A model generated the notes under the pieces. That model saw only the letters and a program-made list of their open reading frames with translations, searched no databases and was not told the DNA's origin. Below, one piece after another: positions 16,092-25,158 of a stretch of DNA of 42,798 nt (positions within the stretch are counted from its first letter, which is position 1; every line of letters begins with the position of its first letter). The translations under genes were made by a program, and so were the position numbers. Origin of the DNA: Lysobacteraceae bacterium. GTDB lineage: Bacteria; Pseudomonadota; Gammaproteobacteria; Xanthomonadales; BQJN01. The DNA lies in the NCBI GenBank assembly GCA_021604725.1, contig BQJN01000034.1, positions 1-42,798 on the forward strand, read 5' to 3'.

Positions 16092-17804
16092 TTGCGCAAT
16101 TACTTCGCCGACTACCGCGTATCGTTGGGGTCTGAGGCTGCGAAACTCCCGCGAGTTGCGGCACTGATGCTCTTGGTAGCGATGCTGGAATTGGCGGGGA
16201 TCGGTCTGGTTGTGCCCCTGCTTTCAAGCCTACTTGCGTCGGAGGCCGGTCAAGCAAGCAGTCTGGGCCCATTTGCCTGGCTATCGAACTATGCCTATTC
16301 GAAAATAGCCGTCGCGGTTTTCGTCGTGTTTCTGGCCAGAGGTATCGTCGGCTATGGCTTGCAACATCGCATCGCCCTGTTTAGCCACATGCACCGGGCA
16401 TACCTGATGGAGCGGTTGCTTCTAGCGTACCAGCAACAGCCGCTCGAATATCACCTCGATCGTGACGTCAGTCGGAGTGTTGCAACGATCGTGGACTACA
16501 CGGCAGCGTATTGCGAGTCGACACTGTCTGCATCACTGCGCTTGCTTACAGATGTAATGATGATTGGCGCTATTGCGGTGCTGTTGGCCCTTACTGAACC
16601 ACTTATGTTCCTGGCCGTTGCTATCGTGATAGGGCTTGTATTGCTCACACTCAATCGTTGGGTGAGGGGGCGTATCAAGATCATTGCCAACGTCCTGACC
16701 ACGCGCGCCGTCGAGGTGTTTGCCAACGTCAATGCTGCGCTGGATGGGTATCGCGACATTCGAGTGTTGGGCGCCGAGCGATTTTTTCGCCAAAGACTGG
16801 CTGTCGACACCAATATGCTGGCGACACACAGAGCCTGGTTACAGGCGCTGGCTACTGTGCCGAGGTATGCCATCGAGGTATCGGTTGTTGGGTTGTTGCT
16901 GTTGATTGGCTATTTCGTTGCGGGGAGCTCAAAACCAGCCGAGTATCTGGTTCCAGTGTTGGCGAGTTTCGCCTTCGGCGCGATCCGAATCATGCCCGCA
17001 GCGACTAGTCTGATGCGCAATCTCAATCAAATGCGGGTATCCAGACCCATGTTGTCTAGACTGGCCGAGGACCTACGAAATATCTCAGCCTCGCCGGCCA
17101 GCAGCGAGCGAACCGATGGAGTCTTGACGCCGTTTGACTCGGTTGAATTACGGGACGTGAAGTTTCGATACCCTCAAGCTCAAGATGACGCCATTCGTGG
17201 GGCGAATCTGAAGATCAAACGTGGTGAGGTTGTGGGACTGGTTGGGCGCTCTGGGGCCGGCAAGTCCACTCTTGCAGACATCATCCTTGGTCTATTGACG
17301 CCGTCCAGTGGACAGTTGCTTCTCAATGGCTCACCAGTCAATGGTCGTCAGTTGCGAGGCCTGGCAGCCTATGTGCCACAATCTTCATTCTTGATCGCCG
17401 ATACGCTCCGGGCCAATATCGCATTGGGTGTCGATGCTCAAGAGATAGACGAAGAAAGAGTGCTTTCAGCGGTCCGTTCGGCACAGCTGCAGTCATTGGT
17501 TGACGAATTGCCCTTGGGCCTAGATAGCCGGGTGGGTGAGCGGGGCAGCACCTTATCGGGCGGTCAAAAGCAAAGGCTTGCTTTGGCCAGAGCAATCTAT
17601 CATCAGCGGCCGTTGATTGTCCTTGATGAGGCGACATCTGCGCTGGACTCCGAAACCGAGCAGGACCTGGTCGATGCGCTGGATCAATTGTCCGAAGAGC
17701 TTACGGTAGTTGTTATTGCTCACCGCGAAACGACGTTGAAGCATTGTGACCGCATATTGCAAGTCGCAGATGGTGTCGTTAGCTCTAGGAGCTTATCGCA
17801 GTGA
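16092..17804 (+). CDS. ABC transporter, fused permease and ATPase (PglK/MsbA-like flippase candidate)
   Basis: 570 residues: a membrane domain of about six helices (to about residue 310), then a nucleotide-binding domain with Walker A GRSGAGKST (about 386-394), signature LSGGQKQRLALARA (about 488), Walker B LIVLDEATSALD and the H-loop VVIAHRETT. PglK- and MsbA-type half transporters work as homodimers and flip lipid-linked oligosaccharides or lipid A. No Wzx gene is visible, so this is the best flippase candidate here. The start is uncertain: TTG at 16092 lacks a good Shine-Dalgarno, while the frame stays open back to 16029, with CTG at 16065 and ATT at 16083 as possible rare starts. The stop overlaps the next GTG. 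Confidence 0.8.
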   Translation: MRNYFADYRVSLGSEAAKLPRVAALMLLVAMLELAGIGLVVPLLSSLLASEAGQASSLGPFAWLSNYAYSKIAVAVFVVFLARGIVGYGLQHRIALFSHMHRAYLMERLLLAYQQQPLEYHLDRDVSRSVATIVDYTAAYCESTLSASLRLLTDVMMIGAIAVLLALTEPLMFLAVAIVIGLVLLTLNRWVRGRIKIIANVLTTRAVEVFANVNAALDGYRDIRVLGAERFFRQRLAVDTNMLATHRAWLQALATVPRYAIEVSVVGLLLLIGYFVAGSSKPAEYLVPVLASFAFGAIRIMPAATSLMRNLNQMRVSRPMLSRLAEDLRNISASPASSERTDGVLTPFDSVELRDVKFRYPQAQDDAIRGANLKIKRGEVVGLVGRSGAGKSTLADIILGLLTPSSGQLLLNGSPVNGRQLRGLAAYVPQSSFLIADTLRANIALGVDAQEIDEERVLSAVRSAQLQSLVDELPLGLDSRVGERGSTLSGGQKQRLALARAIYHQRPLIVLDEATSALDSETEQDLVDALDQLSEELTVVVIAHRETTLKHCDRILQVADGVVSSRSLSQ

Positions 17805-19258
17805 CAACGGGCCGTGAGCTCTACCCTCTAACCAAGAGTTTTGCCTTCAGGGGCTTTGTTTTTGGTCTGCTGGCTGCAGTCATTCTCGGCAATCTGGCCA
17901 TTGGTTTTGCGATGTGGTGCTTTGTCGCTACAGCAGGTTTGTTATGGCGCAGTGATCATTTGCCGATCATGTCCTTTTGTATCGGCTATCAATGGTTGTT
18001 TGTGGTGCTTGGCTACACCATTTACTTGTGGACCGGCGAATTTCCCGGACAACGGTTCCTCGGAGATATTCAGAAAGCCGTATTCTACTCCTCGCTTGGT
18101 CTGCTTTTCCTGGCATTTGGGGTTCGGCTTACATCACGGAAGGTCGGGGTGGTAGGCCGAGTCGCACCGCATGGCAACTACAACATTGACCGCCTGTTCT
18201 GGTTGGTCATTGTCTTGTTTATGCTCGATTGGATGGTTGAGTTGAACCTGCTTGGTCTGCCTTCGCAGATCCTGCATCCTGTTCGCATTTTGCTGAAGCT
18301 TCGCTACCTGTTCCTGTTTCTAATGCTGATCGAAGTGCACCGCAATCGTCAGGGCTATCGAATAGCCGCACTGGCCTTCACCATTGCTATCGTGCCGAAA
18401 CTTCTGACTGGCATGTCATCTTTCAAAGAGCCCTTGTTTTTCTTGGGGATTCTTATGCTAGGACGTTACGTAGCGCATGCCCGGACGGTTTCCGAGCGAC
18501 GTACCAACAGGAGGATTATCGCTATTGGGGCCCTGCTCGCCACCTTCCTGCTGGCCATTGGACTGGTATGGAACCAGGATCTGAAAGTGAAATGGCGAAT
18601 GGCGCTCTGGTCGGGGGAGATTGCGGGTTCTCCTATTGATAAGTTGGCCGCGTTTGGCGGCATGTTGTCAGACTCGCTGGAGCGTTTCGACTCTGATACA
18701 GCCACGGAAAGCCTCGGTTCAAGAATGAGCTCAGGTGTTGCCTATTTTTCGCACGTGCTGGATCGTGTGCCAGCCATGTTAGATCACGAATACGGCCTTT
18801 TTGTCGGTCGGGGCGTATCGCATGTTCTTACTCCAAGATTTCTGTTTCCCGACAAGCGGGATCTGGGCGGAGACTCGTGGATCGTCCGCAAGTATGCCGG
18901 TCTCAGTGTGTCCGGTGACGAACAGGGGACGTCCGTGGGCCTGGGTTACCTGGGAGAATTCTATATTGATTTTGGCTTCTTCGGCATTGTCGCATTGTCA
19001 TTCTTGTTTGGCGCGTATTTCGGCCTGTTGTACAAGTACATCTATTACATAGCGCCATCGCAACAGATTGGGTCTGCATTTTCCATCGTTCTAATGCTCG
19101 ACTACTTCACCGGATACGAGTCCAACTTTGCAAAACTACTGGGTGGAATGACGCAGATGGTGCTGATCTATTCGTTTGTGATGTTTACCGTCGGCCGCGC
19201 CCTACACAACTATTTGAGCGGTAGCAAGGAACGACGTGAAGCGGCGACGATTGGCTAG
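17801..19258 (+). CDS. wzy: Multi-pass membrane protein, predicted oligosaccharide repeat-unit polymerase (Wzy-like)
   Basis: 485 residues with about ten or more hydrophobic segments, starting FVFGLLAAVILGNLAIGFA and ending near VLIYSFVMFTVG. A long polar segment in the second half (about 280-380), containing RYLGGDSWIVRKYAGLSV-like sequence at SWIVRKYAGL, would be the large periplasmic loop usual in polymerases. Wzy proteins are poorly conserved, so the call rests on topology, length and context: it follows the candidate flippase and starts with GTGA overlap. It also lacks the H-x-HND type signature found in the separate Wzy_C protein at 34877. Confidence 0.6.
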   Translation: MTTGRELYPLTKSFAFRGFVFGLLAAVILGNLAIGFAMWCFVATAGLLWRSDHLPIMSFCIGYQWLFVVLGYTIYLWTGEFPGQRFLGDIQKAVFYSSLGLLFLAFGVRLTSRKVGVVGRVAPHGNYNIDRLFWLVIVLFMLDWMVELNLLGLPSQILHPVRILLKLRYLFLFLMLIEVHRNRQGYRIAALAFTIAIVPKLLTGMSSFKEPLFFLGILMLGRYVAHARTVSERRTNRRIIAIGALLATFLLAIGLVWNQDLKVKWRMALWSGEIAGSPIDKLAAFGGMLSDSLERFDSDTATESLGSRMSSGVAYFSHVLDRVPAMLDHEYGLFVGRGVSHVLTPRFLFPDKRDLGGDSWIVRKYAGLSVSGDEQGTSVGLGYLGEFYIDFGFFGIVALSFLFGAYFGLLYKYIYYIAPSQQIGSAFSIVLMLDYFTGYESNFAKLLGGMTQMVLIYSFVMFTVGRALHNYLSGSKERREAATIG

Positions 19259-20378
19259 TCGTTTGATCGTCCTGGCACCCGAGTTGGTCGGTGGTGGTGG
19301 CATCGGCGCGGTAAGCCGAGCGGTGGCTGAGTATTCAGCACAGCTGGGTAAATCGTTGGACATGGAAGTCGAAATTTGGTGCTTGAATGGGGACACATCG
19401 AACCAGTTGGCAGTACCAGCCCAGCGCAGTTTCGAAGGCTCAAGGTTACGGTTGGCGATAGCTCTGCTGGTCGAGGGTATCCAGCGATCAACGGTAGTCG
19501 TCGCTACGCACGTACATTTGGCGAGGCCGTTGAACTGGTTACCGGCGTGGCTAAGGCCTTGGCTTGTGGTGATCGCGCATGGCTCTGAGGCTACTTGGCG
19601 TATTCGCAAAGCCAGCCATGAAACGTTTCGAAATGCTCGCGTGGTATTGACGAATTCGGACTTTACGCGACGCCGAATGATTGAGCATGGTGTTGAGGCA
19701 AACGTTGCGGCGTTGGGGCTGGGTTTGCCCAAGGAAGTTCAACTGAGGCCTGAGCCTTCAGGCCACACAAGTCAGGATCTGAGCCTAAGGTCTATTGACG
19801 GCAAGGTTCGGCGCATCGGGGAGCGTGCGTTGCTGCTGGTTGGGCGCATGCTACTAAGTGAGCGACAAAAGGGCCACGAACAGTTATTGGCCTGCCTACC
19901 CGAATTGGCGAGCGAATATGAAGATGTACAGATGCTTTTTGTCGGAGAAGGTGACCTTGTGCCGTTGCTGACGGATCTTGCGACGGAGCTGGGTGTCGCT
20001 GATCGAGTGTTCATGCCGGGGTACGTAGCGCGCGATCAGCTCGAGCAGATTTATCAGGCATGCTGCGCGTACGTCATGCCAAGTCGGCAGGAAGGGTTCG
20101 GGCTGGTCTATCTGGAAGCGATGAATCATGGTTTGCCCTGTCTGGCTTGCTCAAATGATGGCGGCGCAGAGGTCGTGGTTGATGGTGCAACCGGCTGGCA
20201 TATTGCAGACCCAAATGACCATCAGTCCATGCTCAGCTGCTTGCATGAAATGTTGTCAGACCCTATGGAACTTCGTCGGCGAGGTTATGCCGGTTGGAAA
20301 CGACTGCGAGACAATTTCACGCAAGATCACATGCACGAAAGGTTTGAGGTGCATTTGCGCCGAGTTCTGTTCGGGTGA
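19236..20378 (+). CDS. Glycosyltransferase family 4
   Basis: 380 residues. The N-terminal domain has APELVGGGGIGAVSRAVAEY, a glycine-rich loop often seen in GT4; the C-terminal domain has ALLLVGRMLLSERQKGHEQL, FVGEGDLVPLLTDLA and PSRQEGFGLVYLEAMNHGL, a textbook E-x7-E donor-site motif. The GTG start lies inside the 3' end of the polymerase gene (23 bases of overlap). Its stop overlaps the next GTG. Donor sugar is unknown; the E-G-F-G motif is compatible with retaining GTs of several donors. Confidence 0.88.
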   Translation: MKRRRLASRLIVLAPELVGGGGIGAVSRAVAEYSAQLGKSLDMEVEIWCLNGDTSNQLAVPAQRSFEGSRLRLAIALLVEGIQRSTVVVATHVHLARPLNWLPAWLRPWLVVIAHGSEATWRIRKASHETFRNARVVLTNSDFTRRRMIEHGVEANVAALGLGLPKEVQLRPEPSGHTSQDLSLRSIDGKVRRIGERALLLVGRMLLSERQKGHEQLLACLPELASEYEDVQMLFVGEGDLVPLLTDLATELGVADRVFMPGYVARDQLEQIYQACCAYVMPSRQEGFGLVYLEAMNHGLPCLACSNDGGAEVVVDGATGWHIADPNDHQSMLSCLHEMLSDPMELRRRGYAGWKRLRDNFTQDHMHERFEVHLRRVLFG

Positions 20379-21616
20379 CGGTGCTAGGTGCCATCCGGTC
20401 ACGCATGGTGTCCAGGGCTCTAAAGGGGATCGAGGGGCAGATTGCATGCGACAATCCGGATGACCTGCAATTGCGAAAGATTCGACAATTGTGGAGCAGT
20501 TGGCGGATGGTGTTTGGCGAACAACTGCCGGCTGACGCGCCGACAAGCCTGGAGGATTTTTTCGCCCAAGTTCCGACCACCGATCGTCAATCCATGCGTG
20601 CACTGATACCAGGTTTGCACGGGAATCAGTTTCGATCTACTGGAGGCTCAACCGGCGAACCGTTGAAGTTCCCAGTTTCGCGCGCTGAGATCAAGTACCA
20701 GACCGCTTCGGTGTGGTGGCTAAGAGCCCGTATTGGAATTTCCCCGGCCGATCGTCTAGCGATGCTGTGGGGCCATTCCCATATGCTAAAGACCGGCATT
20801 TCAGGCTTGGCGACGAGCTTTGTGCGCCGAGGAAAGGATCAATTGCTGGGTTACCTCCGTTGTTCCGCGTATGACCTTTCAGGCGATACCTTGGCTGAAG
20901 TTTTTTTGAGCATGAAGGGATTCTCGCCGGACTATATTCTGGGGTATTCCGCGGCGCTTGAGCGGCTGACCAAACAGGCCGAACGTCTTGGGCTGCAATG
21001 GAGTAGTCCATTGAAGGCGGTGATCGCTACCGGCGAGTGCTTCCCCACACCAAGCAGTCGAATCAGTCTGTCGAACCTTTTCGGATGCCCCGTGCTGATG
21101 GAATATGGCTGTGTAGAGGCTGGAACGATTGCCCATGAGCTTGGAGAGGGCGATTATGCCGTGATGTGGCCATTGAACCTGTTGGAGTGCCTTGACGGCG
21201 GAGAGTTGGCTGTGACTGCGCTCTACCCTCGAACAATGCCTTTGTTGCGATACCGCTTGGGGGATACATTGACCGATCCGGTGCCCTCGTGCCGTGCCTT
21301 GCGCCGTATTGGCGAGATTGCTGGTCGATTGAATCAGAGCATCAAGTTGCCAACTGGGGTTGTGGTGCATTCAGAAGCTGTGGCGCATTGTGTTCGCGAT
21401 ATCGCCGTCGTCGATGCCTATCAACTGGTGATTGCTCGATCGCGGCCTATCGCATTGAGGTATGTGGCGGCCCGAGATTTATCGCAAAAGGAACTGATTA
21501 CGTTGCAGTCAGCCTTTGCAAAGGTATCCGCTGATTTGGCCTCAATTGAAGCTCGCCGTGTAAGTGATCTGCCCAAAACAGTTTCAGGCAAGACACAACA
21601 AGTGGTGTATGAGTAG
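20375..21616 (+). CDS. CapK/PaaK-like adenylate-forming enzyme
   Basis: 413 residues of the phenylacetate-CoA ligase-like superfamily. The P-loop-like RSTGGSTGEPLKFPVS sits near 87-102, YGCVEAG is the conserved catalytic-domain aromatic motif, and LLRYRLGDTL matches the A8-type region. The C-terminal KTVSGKTQQVVYE contains the GK expected near the catalytic lysine. Family members such as CapK in polysaccharide loci activate unknown acids, perhaps for amide or ester decoration of a sugar. No carrier protein or acyltransferase partner is obvious. GTG start overlaps the previous stop. Confidence 0.75.
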   Translation: MTVLGAIRSRMVSRALKGIEGQIACDNPDDLQLRKIRQLWSSWRMVFGEQLPADAPTSLEDFFAQVPTTDRQSMRALIPGLHGNQFRSTGGSTGEPLKFPVSRAEIKYQTASVWWLRARIGISPADRLAMLWGHSHMLKTGISGLATSFVRRGKDQLLGYLRCSAYDLSGDTLAEVFLSMKGFSPDYILGYSAALERLTKQAERLGLQWSSPLKAVIATGECFPTPSSRISLSNLFGCPVLMEYGCVEAGTIAHELGEGDYAVMWPLNLLECLDGGELAVTALYPRTMPLLRYRLGDTLTDPVPSCRALRRIGEIAGRLNQSIKLPTGVVVHSEAVAHCVRDIAVVDAYQLVIARSRPIALRYVAARDLSQKELITLQSAFAKVSADLASIEARRVSDLPKTVSGKTQQVVYE

Positions 21617-21651
21617 AGTGCAGGGGTGGGTTGGGTGAGTCTGACAACGCA

Positions 21652-22809
21652 ATGCGAATTCTGCACGTAACACCGACCTATTTGCCGGCGACGCGCTACG
21701 GTGGCCCCATATATTCGGTGCATGGTCTGGCGCGCGCACAAGTGGCATTGGGCCACAAGGTAAACGTGGTGTGCACTTCGGTTGATGGGCCAAACGACTC
21801 CGATGTCGTTCACGAATCATTAGTTGATATGGATGGTGTCGGAGTTCACTACTATCGGTCGCGATTCGGCCGGCGAACGTATTACTCAGGTGGCATGCGT
21901 CGAGCGATGCGCCAAGCTGTGGCCGCAGCAGATATCGTCCATCTGCATTCTGTTTTTTTGTGGCCAACGTTATGCGCTGCCAGGGTCGCGATGGCAATGA
22001 AAATCCCTTATGTGGTCTCGCCTCGCGGCATGTTGGTCGCTGATTTGATTGCCGACCGTGGCAGGCTGCGAAAAAAGATGTGGCTAGCGCTCTTTGAGCG
22101 ACGGACGCTGGCGCACGCGGCATGGGTGCATGTTACCTCGCTGCGAGAGGAACAGGCATATCGAGAGCTTGGCCTTCCAAGTCATCACTTGGTAAGGGTT
22201 AGCAACGGCGTCGACGCGCCCGCTTGCGACGACTTACCTCATGCATCGTCAAACCTGCTTGCCAGTTTGCCGGACCGATATGTTCTCTACCTTGGGAGAT
22301 TGAGCTGGAAAAAGCGAATTGACTGTCTCATTTCGGCGATGGTGGACGTGCCGCCTGATTTACACCTTGTGGTGGCGGGGCCCGACGATGAGTCGTTGTT
22401 GCCGAAACTGCAACAATTTGCTTGCGAGCACGGGGTTTCCAGACGTATTCACTGGGTTGGTCAGGTTGACTCTGATTTGCGTTGGCATCTGTTGTGCCGA
22501 GCATCGAGCCTTGTGTTGATCTCGTCCAATGAGAACTTCGGAAATGTTGTTGCCGAAGCGATGGCGGTTGGGTGTCCTGTTGTGGTCTCTGGGCAAGTTG
22601 GTGCCAGTGAAATCGTTGCCAAGGCGAACGCTGGGATCGTTGTCGAAGCGACCCCAATTCAAACTGCCAGGGCGATTGCGTCAATAGCACTGGACAAGAC
22701 ACGGGCTGCGGGGTATTGCGAAGCCGGCCGCCACTATGCTCGCGAACACTTGAGTTGGAATTCAATCGCCAGTCAGCTGTGTCAGCACTACGCATTAGCT
22801 CAACAATGA
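21652..22809 (+). CDS. Glycosyltransferase family 4
   Basis: 385 residues from the ATG at 21652. MRILHVTPTYLPATRYGGPI is the usual N-terminal motif; C-terminal hallmarks are YVLYLGRLSWKKRIDCLISA, LVVAGPDDESLLPKLQ and SSNENFGNVVAEAMAVGCPV. A TTG at 21631 would add seven residues, but the ATG start aligns with the normal beginning of the domain and is preferred; neither has an ideal Shine-Dalgarno. It is followed by a 64-base gap containing a small inverted repeat, which may mark a transcript or processing boundary. Confidence 0.88.
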   Translation: MRILHVTPTYLPATRYGGPIYSVHGLARAQVALGHKVNVVCTSVDGPNDSDVVHESLVDMDGVGVHYYRSRFGRRTYYSGGMRRAMRQAVAAADIVHLHSVFLWPTLCAARVAMAMKIPYVVSPRGMLVADLIADRGRLRKKMWLALFERRTLAHAAWVHVTSLREEQAYRELGLPSHHLVRVSNGVDAPACDDLPHASSNLLASLPDRYVLYLGRLSWKKRIDCLISAMVDVPPDLHLVVAGPDDESLLPKLQQFACEHGVSRRIHWVGQVDSDLRWHLLCRASSLVLISSNENFGNVVAEAMAVGCPVVVSGQVGASEIVAKANAGIVVEATPIQTARAIASIALDKTRAAGYCEAGRHYAREHLSWNSIASQLCQHYALAQQ

Positions 22810-22823
22810 ATCTCTTGAGATTC
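22808..22823 (+). repeat. Short inverted repeat in the gap after the glycosyltransferase gene
   Basis: GAATCTCTTGAGATTC has seven-base arms (GAATCTC/GAGATTC) around a central TT, overlapping the stop of the upstream gene. The arms could pair as a short hairpin with a 4-base loop. There is no T-rich run after it, so it is a weak candidate for a terminator; a protein-binding or RNA-processing role is equally possible. Confidence 0.3.
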
Positions 22824-22873
22824 TTCTGACTCCGGTAGCGCGAGCATGATTATGGTGAACATAAGGTAACGGG

Positions 22874-23503
22874 ATGAAATCAATCGAAAAACATTATGAA
22901 GCGCGTTACTCGACATTGGCTGATGCAAGTCGCGAAGTGGGCATGGACGGCACACTCAATGAACGAATCGCCCTGGCCTTGGACTGGCTGCCGCCAGCCA
23001 GCCGAGTTTTGGATTACGGAAGTGGCACTGGCGCAGCGACCAACGCATTCGTGGAGGCAGGGCATCAGGTGACGGCGGCTGACATTGCCCAGCCTGCACT
23101 CGACTACATTGCGCGCTGCTGCCCCGATGCCAACGTTGTGAAGATCAATGAGGAGGGTAAAACGGGCTTGCCTGACAAGGCATTCGACGTGGTTTTCTCC
23201 TCCGAGGTGCTTGAACATGTTTTCGATGTGGCTGGTACTCTGACCGAGTATCACCGACTGTTGGATGATGGCGGCAAATTGGTACTGACGACCCCGTATC
23301 ACGGGGTCGCGAAAAACGTGGCAATTGCACTAAAAGGTTATGAGCGGCACTACCACCCCTATCATGGACATATTCGATTTTTTACGCGCAGATCGCTGAA
23401 TGATTGCCTCGTCGATGCCGGCTTTGAGGTCAAGCACTGGCGTGGTTTGGGGCGCATCTGGCCCCTTTGGAAAACGATGTTTGTGATAGCGGAGAAAGCA
23501 TAA
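22874..23503 (+). CDS. Class I SAM-dependent methyltransferase
   Basis: 209 residues. VLDYGSGTGAATNAFVEAGH is the SAM-binding motif I, DVVFSSEVLEHVFDVAG contains the E-x-LEH motif of Methyltransf_11/23-type enzymes, and LVLTTPYHG follows. Start is ATG with an AAGGTAACGGG leader giving a Shine-Dalgarno-like sequence. First of three methyltransferase genes in direct succession; substrate unknown. Confidence 0.8.
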   Translation: MKSIEKHYEARYSTLADASREVGMDGTLNERIALALDWLPPASRVLDYGSGTGAATNAFVEAGHQVTAADIAQPALDYIARCCPDANVVKINEEGKTGLPDKAFDVVFSSEVLEHVFDVAGTLTEYHRLLDDGGKLVLTTPYHGVAKNVAIALKGYERHYHPYHGHIRFFTRRSLNDCLVDAGFEVKHWRGLGRIWPLWKTMFVIAEKA

Positions 23504-23506
23504 CGA

Positions 23507-24394
23507 ATGTCTATCTCAAACACTTTCGGATACATCAGCAAACATCCCTGGACAAAGACCGCAAGGTTGTCGGCATTCGGTCGCTTGTTTCACTGGCAAC
23601 TGATCCGACGCTTTCATACTTCCGGCATCATTTTCGACTGGATCGATGGCACTAGGCTGATTGTTCTACCTGGAGAGACGGGCGTTACCGGAAACGTCTA
23701 TTGCGGGCTGCATGAGTTTACTCACATGGCCTACGTGTTGCAGGTTTGCACAAGCGACGATTTTTTCGTTGACGTAGGTGCCAACGTTGGCTCGTATACG
23801 GTGCTCGCATGTGGTGCTCGCCAGGCAAAAGGCCTATGTTTTGAACCGGCACCAGGCACATACCAACGGTTGCGCGCAAATCTCGGCTTGAACGATCTGT
23901 TCGCAACAGTCACTGCTTTGCAACAGGGTGTTGGGGATGCGAACGGAACTGCCCGGTTCACGACCGGGCTGGGTAGCGTGAACCATATTGTTGGTAACAG
24001 CGATCAGCGAACTGACACGATTGACGTTCCTGTAACAACGCTGGACCACGCATTGCGAGACGAAGCGCCAACAATCATCAAAATTGACGTTGAAGGGTAC
24101 GAAGAAAAAGTCCTGGCCAGTGCCGCAGAAACACTCGCCCGCCCCGAGCTCCATTCGATCATCGCCGAAATCAACGGAAGCTTGCGTTACGGCGACAATG
24201 CCGAACCAGTGCTGGAGCAACTGCGGCTGCATGGCTTTGAGCCCTGCCGATATGATCCATTTACGAGGCGACTGACATTGCTCGATAGCGTAGATGGAGA
24301 GAGTGGAAACACGCTGTTTATCAAAAACCAGGATTTGGTTCGAAGGCGGCTTGCCACAGCAAAACCCATCACCTGGCGTGGCTTGTCCCTATGA
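23507..24394 (+). CDS. FkbM-family SAM-dependent methyltransferase
   Basis: 295 residues. DDFFVDVGANVGSYTVLAC (about 85-103) is the FkbM SAM motif, and IIKIDVEGYEEKVLASA (about 190-206) is the family signature. FkbM-type enzymes are O-methyltransferases acting on sugar hydroxyls or related groups. ATG start three bases after the previous stop; the stop overlaps the next gene's ATG (ATGA). It begins with an extra segment of about 80 residues before the domain, of unknown role. Confidence 0.82.
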   Translation: MSISNTFGYISKHPWTKTARLSAFGRLFHWQLIRRFHTSGIIFDWIDGTRLIVLPGETGVTGNVYCGLHEFTHMAYVLQVCTSDDFFVDVGANVGSYTVLACGARQAKGLCFEPAPGTYQRLRANLGLNDLFATVTALQQGVGDANGTARFTTGLGSVNHIVGNSDQRTDTIDVPVTTLDHALRDEAPTIIKIDVEGYEEKVLASAAETLARPELHSIIAEINGSLRYGDNAEPVLEQLRLHGFEPCRYDPFTRRLTLLDSVDGESGNTLFIKNQDLVRRRLATAKPITWRGLSL

Positions 24395-25158
24395 CTTCCA
24401 GCTACGAACAGTTTCACCAACGACGCATCGATTGGACCATAGACATGTTGCGTCGCCACCATGCCGAGCGCGTGATCGAAATGGGCGGACATCCTTGGGT
24501 GATGACGCGTCGCTTGCTTGAAGCAGGAATTGATGTCCCAGCCACGATCTCGGCTGAAGAGTGTTTGCTGTGGCCGGATCAACTGCCAATCAAGAAAACT
24601 CAGAAAGAAATCGACTTGAGTAATGGGGATCGCCACGTCTTCACGAACTACTCGGCCAACCTCGAACGGAGCCGATTCGCCGTCGACGAAAAAGCCAACG
24701 CAGTGCTTGCAACGGAGATCATCGAGCACATGGTCCGCGCGCCGCATGTGCTGCTATTGAACGCCAATGACTGGCTCGACATCGGTGGGCTTCTGCTGTT
24801 GACGACGCCGAATGGGGCGTCCTTTCAAAACCCGATGCGGATCAAATCGAGATGCAACGCATTTCGATATCAGATATACGAGCGCCATACCTACACATTC
24901 GAACGCAGAGATTTGGAGCAGTTGATCACTTTGTGCGGATTTGACGTTATCGAGTCAGGTTTCACAAGTGATTACCCTCGTCAAGGCCCGTCAAGAGTTT
25001 ATGATGTTCTTGCCAGGATTCCTTTGGACTACATGCAGAATCTTTTTCAACGTACCGTGTACGTCATCGCGTGCAAGAGAGAGTCGTTGACCATGTTGCC
25101 AAAACGCCCATCGGTTTATGCACCTGGCCAGTGGGAATACATAGAGCCCGCGTCGTGA
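24391..25158 (+). CDS. Class I SAM-dependent methyltransferase
   Basis: 255 residues. Motif I is divergent (VIEMGGHPWVMTRRLLEAG), followed by VLATEIIEHMVRAPHVLLL and GGLLLLTTPNGASFQNP, which carry the post-I and motif III features. The glycine pattern is reduced relative to canonical motif I, so substrate binding may differ. ATGA overlap with FkbM gene; its stop overlaps the next GTG. Confidence 0.7.
   Translation: MTSSYEQFHQRRIDWTIDMLRRHHAERVIEMGGHPWVMTRRLLEAGIDVPATISAEECLLWPDQLPIKKTQKEIDLSNGDRHVFTNYSANLERSRFAVDEKANAVLATEIIEHMVRAPHVLLLNANDWLDIGGLLLLTTPNGASFQNPMRIKSRCNAFRYQIYERHTYTFERRDLEQLITLCGFDVIESGFTSDYPRQGPSRVYDVLARIPLDYMQNLFQRTVYVIACKRESLTMLPKRPSVYAPGQWEYIEPAS

Noticed and set aside
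19217..19228. Ops-like AGCGGTAGCAAG near the end of the polymerase gene
   Set aside because: Three mismatches to the 12-base core, inside coding sequence.
25071..25154. N-terminal extension of the GT2 protein
   Set aside because: It overlaps the preceding methyltransferase gene, and the GT2 fold begins at the GTG at 25155.
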